From an uncultured Fretibacterium sp. (GTDB lineage: Bacteria > Synergistota > Synergistia > Synergistales > Aminobacteriaceae), in contig NZ_CAUUWA010000089.1 of assembly GCF_963548695.1 (NCBI RefSeq), positions 1 through 8,205 on the forward strand: a DNA stretch of 8,205 bases, in the 5' to 3' direction. Each line of letters opens with the position of its first letter. The first letter of the stretch is position 1. A model generated the notes under the pieces. That model did not search any database and was not told where the DNA came from. It was given only the letters and a program-made list of their open reading frames with translations. A program made the position numbers and the translations under genes. Positions 4,885-8,205 of the stretch are shown here, piece by piece.

Positions 4885-7800
4885 ATGCGCAGCCAACGCT
4901 CCTCAAGGCGCCGCGCTCGACACATTCGTAAATCTCCTGTCGTCCTCATGGCTCTGGCCCTGGCACTGGGCGTCGTGACCGCAATTTTTTCCTTTGTGGA
5001 CGTCGGAGGAACGGCCATTTTAAAGATGGCTCGGGAAACCTTGAAGGAACGCACGGGGATGGGGCTCTCCGCTACCGGGGTCAGGGGGAACCCCATTCGC
5101 GGCTACACGTTCGAGGACGTCCTCCTGGCCACCGAAAAGGGGGACAAGGTCCTTTCCGCACAGTCCCTGTCCGGGCGTATCGACTTCCTTTCCCTGCTCG
5201 GCGGGTCCCCCAGGCTTTCCGTCCTGTCCGTCGGCGGGGTCGCCACGGACCTGGATCGATTCATCGCGGAGATCCAGCGCATCAACCTGCCTGAGGGCAG
5301 CGGAGGGTCCGATATTCCCATCAACCGCATCAGCCTCAGGAACAGCCGTTTCACCTCCAGGTGGGGCATCGTCGACGTGGACGAGGTCGGGGCGAATATC
5401 CGGGGGACGAATATCGACATCGACTCGGCTGGGTCGGTCAACGGCGTCTTTGTGCGCGGTACAGCAACGCTGGACCTCCAGGGAAGCGCTCTTTCGATCG
5501 GCAAGGCCGACATCGCTTTCGGGAGGGGCAGGCTCACGGCCACGGGGGAGATACGCCCCGTCTCCCAGACCGACAGCACGGCGGCACTGGACATTCAGGG
5601 CTCGGCACGGGGTCTGGACCTGAAGGAACTCGCCACGCTGTGGCCCGCCTACCTCAAGGAGGCGGATTACGACGGAACGGCGAACCTCGACCTGGAGGCC
5701 AAAGGGACGTCCGCCGCCCTGGAGATCTCAGGAACTGTGGACTACAGGGGGACGAGGCTGGCCGGGTATCCCGTGGAACAGCTCGGGGCGCAACTGCGAT
5801 ACTCCGACCAGAGGCTGACCGCCGGCGGCATCCATGCCATCGTCCTGAGCGTCCCCATCGATGGGGAGCTTGCGATCGCATCTCGCCCCGGCCAACATCC
5901 GTCCGTCATGGTCGATCTGGAGGGGCGCGACGCCCCGCTGGACGAGATCGGCAGAACCTTCCCGTCCCTGGAGGGGATGAGGGGCAGGGTATCCGCCTTC
6001 ACCGCGAAAATCCAGGGCCCGACGAACGCTTTGAACGGAACCGTCAACCTCTCGGCGCCCCGCATTGCCTTCAGGAACAAGGAGGTCTCGAACCTCGCGC
6101 TCCAGCTCAAGATCGCAAAGAGCGATACCGCAACGGTCAGCGGAAAATTCCTCTTCGAGGGGGCCCAAGGCTACCTCCAGGGGACAGCCGCCTCCATCCT
6201 TTCGGGCCCCAGGCTCGACCTCACGGCGAAACTGGTGGAACTCGACGTGAAGGGGATCTCCGACCTCATCCCGGACTCCGGGAAATACGGGCTGGCCGGG
6301 AAGATCAGCGCGGCGGTCGGCATCAAGGGAAGCCCGTCCGACCCGGTCCTGTCGGGAAATTTGCAAAGCCCCTCCTTCACGGTCCAGGGGAACACGCTGG
6401 TCAACCCCTCGGTGACCTTCTCCTATGCCAAGGACGTGCTGACCCTGCAGAAGAGCGGGGGGACCCTGAACGGCATGCCTATCCAACTCTCGGGCACCGT
6501 TGGGCCCCTGACGTCAAAGACGCCGGCCATCGACGTGAAGGCGCAGCTCACCGTCAAACCGGAGGCCCTGAGGGCCTATGTTCCCAGCATTTCCGGCTAC
6601 GGCATCAAGGGCGAGATTCGCGCCGGGGCAAAGATCTCAGGCAGGCTTCCGACCCCGGAGATCGGCCTCGTGGCCTCCTCCCCCGCCCTCTCCGCCCTCG
6701 GTAAGCTCAATGTGAAGAACCTCGAGGTCTCCACCCTTCCCGGCAGCGACCTCGTAAAACTGGAGAAGCTCGGTCTTTCCATTAAGGCAGACAGCATCAA
6801 GGCCGACAGCGCCGCCGCAGACGGCGTCGGCCTCTCTTCTCTGGAGGCCTCGATCAGGAAGGAGGGGACGAAGGTCAGCCTGTCCTCCTTCTCCGCGCGC
6901 AGCGGGTCCGGCACGCTTTCCGGTTCCGGTTCGGCGGTCCTCGGCGGCAAAAGCCCCACGCTCGATTTCTCCTTCGACCTCGACCGGCTCGACCTCGCGC
7001 CGCTGGCCGCGTCCTCGGGGATCGGCCTCAAAGGAACCCTCAGCGGCAAGGCACGGCTGGGAGGGACCGCAGACGCCCCCGAGTTCTCCTTCAAGGGGCA
7101 GTCCCCGTCCGTCACGGCCAACGGCGCCCGGCTCTCCGATGTGGCTGCGGACATCTCGGGCGCCCCGCAGGCGCTGAAGGTCAACGATTTCATGGCGAAC
7201 GTCGGCGGAGCGCCCCTGACCGCATCCGGGACACTGCGGCTGACCCCCTCGATGAGGGCGGATCTCGCCATCCGCGGCGACGGGCTGGACCTGGAAGCAT
7301 TGACCGAAGGTTTCCCGGACTTGAAGGGGCAGATCAAGGGCAAGGCGAACCTCGTATTCAACCTCTCCGGTACGGACAAGGGCAATACGGGGACAGGTAG
7401 CCTGTCGGCCCCCTCGGCCGAGGCCTTCGGACTCAGGCTCGCCAACGTCAAACTGCCACTGTCCCTCGACGGCAACGCCTTCAAATCCTCGAACGGAACG
7501 CTCGAGCTCTACGGGGGCAGTGCGTCGAACAACCTGACCCTGGACCTGAATACGCTCAAGTTCTCCGATTCCCTCACGGTGAGCGGAGTCGACGTCAACG
7601 CCCTGGCGCAGGACGCGACGGGCGGGCTCGGCGGCAGGGTCACGGGACAGGGAAGCCTCTCCCTGAAGACAACGGGCTCTGCGGGCAAGACGCCGAACTA
7701 CTCCGGAACCGGGCAGTTTTCCCTGGGGACCGGGGGAATCAGCGGCTTCAAGGGGCTGGATATCGCAACCCGTCTCTATGGGCTCGACGCCATCCGCTAC

Positions 7801-8205
7801 ACGGAGGTGACCGCTCCCCTGGAGATCCGGACGGGGCGGCTCGTCCTGAAGAAGGGGGCGGCGGCCAGGGCGCCCGATGGGGACCCGATATATCGTTATG
7901 CCCGACTGGCCGAGGACGGCACGATCAAGTTCGACAAGAACCTGTACCTTCTTGCGGAGGGCAGCGTCAACTTCCAGCTGGTCAACGCACTTACCGGCGG
8001 GGCACTTGGGGGCGCGGGCGCCCTGCTCCAGGGTGGAGCAAAGCAGCTGACCACCGGAGAGGGACTCGGGGATATCCTGAGAGGCGCCCTCCAGGGCGGA
8101 CAGCAGGGCGGCGCCTCCACGGACTTCCGGGACGTCACGGTCAAGATCGCGGGCAAGGCCGATTCGCCGTCCGTATCCCTGGTCAAGGTCGGCCCCTCCT
8201 CGCGC
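4885..8205 (+). CDS. AsmA/TamB-like envelope protein (partial, 3' end outside window)
   Basis: An open frame of 1107 codons with no stop before the right edge. The ATG at 4885 starts a basic N-terminus (MRSQRSSRRRARHIRK) and then a membrane helix at about 19-38, typical of AsmA-family proteins anchored in the inner membrane with the bulk in the periplasm. The family is linked to phospholipid transport to the outer membrane and envelope assembly. The body is beta-rich and Gly/Ser/Leu-rich, with a motif of about 100 residues, (L/V)D(L/V)xxLxxxxPxLxGxxG, anchored near residues 254, 360, 463, 567, 712, 811 and 912. The last 180 residues resemble the AsmA C-terminal region (GxFSLGTGGISGFKGLD, then FRDVTVKIAGKADSPSVSL), so only a short tail is probably missing. 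AAGGGA at 4869-4874 gives a 10-nt spacer. GTG at 4876 is an alternative start. It is divergent from the XRE gene. Confidence 0.87.
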   Translation, partial: MRSQRSSRRRARHIRKSPVVLMALALALGVVTAIFSFVDVGGTAILKMARETLKERTGMGLSATGVRGNPIRGYTFEDVLLATEKGDKVLSAQSLSGRIDFLSLLGGSPRLSVLSVGGVATDLDRFIAEIQRINLPEGSGGSDIPINRISLRNSRFTSRWGIVDVDEVGANIRGTNIDIDSAGSVNGVFVRGTATLDLQGSALSIGKADIAFGRGRLTATGEIRPVSQTDSTAALDIQGSARGLDLKELATLWPAYLKEADYDGTANLDLEAKGTSAALEISGTVDYRGTRLAGYPVEQLGAQLRYSDQRLTAGGIHAIVLSVPIDGELAIASRPGQHPSVMVDLEGRDAPLDEIGRTFPSLEGMRGRVSAFTAKIQGPTNALNGTVNLSAPRIAFRNKEVSNLALQLKIAKSDTATVSGKFLFEGAQGYLQGTAASILSGPRLDLTAKLVELDVKGISDLIPDSGKYGLAGKISAAVGIKGSPSDPVLSGNLQSPSFTVQGNTLVNPSVTFSYAKDVLTLQKSGGTLNGMPIQLSGTVGPLTSKTPAIDVKAQLTVKPEALRAYVPSISGYGIKGEIRAGAKISGRLPTPEIGLVASSPALSALGKLNVKNLEVSTLPGSDLVKLEKLGLSIKADSIKADSAAADGVGLSSLEASIRKEGTKVSLSSFSARSGSGTLSGSGSAVLGGKSPTLDFSFDLDRLDLAPLAASSGIGLKGTLSGKARLGGTADAPEFSFKGQSPSVTANGARLSDVAADISGAPQALKVNDFMANVGGAPLTASGTLRLTPSMRADLAIRGDGLDLEALTEGFPDLKGQIKGKANLVFNLSGTDKGNTGTGSLSAPSAEAFGLRLANVKLPLSLDGNAFKSSNGTLELYGGSASNNLTLDLNTLKFSDSLTVSGVDVNALAQDATGGLGGRVTGQGSLSLKTTGSAGKTPNYSGTGQFSLGTGGISGFKGLDIATRLYGLDAIRYTEVTAPLEIRTGRLVLKKGAAARAPDGDPIYRYARLAEDGTIKFDKNLYLLAEGSVNFQLVNALTGGALGGAGALLQGGAKQLTTGEGLGDILRGALQGGQQGGASTDFRDVTVKIAGKADSPSVSLVKVGPSSR

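Noticed and set aside
4595..4978. Overlapping ORFs on both strands containing HSQDY or RMIVL repeats
   Set aside because: The repeats are just the 15-bp DNA array read in frame. Flanking residues show no family, the plus-strand version starts at TTG without a ribosome binding site, and it runs into the AsmA-like gene.
5361..6704. Plus-strand frame of 447 codons
   Set aside because: It is a shifted-frame shadow of the AsmA-like gene. Its composition is extreme in Gly, Arg and Pro, while the true frame is open for 1107 codons with a membrane helix and family-like repeats.
6597..7484. Minus-strand frame of 295 codons
   Set aside because: It is antisense to the AsmA-like gene, with Ser/Pro/Arg-rich composition and no motif.

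Overview
This window is GC-rich bacterial chromosomal DNA, most likely from a Gram-negative (diderm) organism, because its largest gene encodes an AsmA/TamB-like envelope protein and such proteins work between inner and outer membranes. Heavy use of AGG for Arg and GGG for Gly, together with the gene mix, reminds me of Synergistota. That is an impression, not a demonstrated assignment. No tRNA, rRNA, CRISPR array, transposase or phage structural gene is visible.

Layout. Positions 1-94 form an AT-rich segment bounded by a perfect 14-bp inverted repeat, with a second hairpin inside it. It abuts a strong bidirectional intrinsic terminator (93-135). From there to about 4460 every supported gene is on the minus strand, read right to left. 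First comes an XRE-family repressor-like regulator (4463-4041), then an ImmA/IrrE-type zinc metallopeptidase (4012-3554). A good sigma70-like promoter follows (3518-3491), with a palindrome over its predicted start site. Next are an unlisted 30-codon hydrophobic small ORF with a strong ribosome binding site (3436-3344) and a membrane-bound sensor protein with PAS, degenerate GGDEF and intact EAL domains (3314-837). Last is an exported or membrane-anchored staphylococcal-nuclease-family nuclease (844-269) whose start overlaps the EAL gene stop by 8 bp. A doubtful 31-codon ORF (252-157) sits between the nuclease and the terminator.

Positions 4464-4884 are a 421-bp divergent intergenic region. 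It holds a palindromic candidate operator next to the XRE gene, 13-bp and 14-bp tandem repeats, an AT-rich stretch, and an array of five perfect plus one decayed 15-bp repeats just upstream of a candidate promoter. From 4885 to the right edge runs a plus-strand AsmA/TamB-like gene, open through all 1107 codons to the window end and therefore partial. It shows a roughly 100-residue internal repeat.

How the genes may work together (inference): the XRE/ImmA pair resembles protease-relieved repressor switches such as ImmR/ImmA and DdrO/IrrE. The EAL protein should lower cyclic di-GMP in response to an extracytoplasmic cue, and the translationally coupled nuclease could degrade extracellular DNA. 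Together these would suit biofilm release. Short tandem duplications, three of them with a 15-bp period, recur within about 1.5 kb and affect start and regulatory regions.
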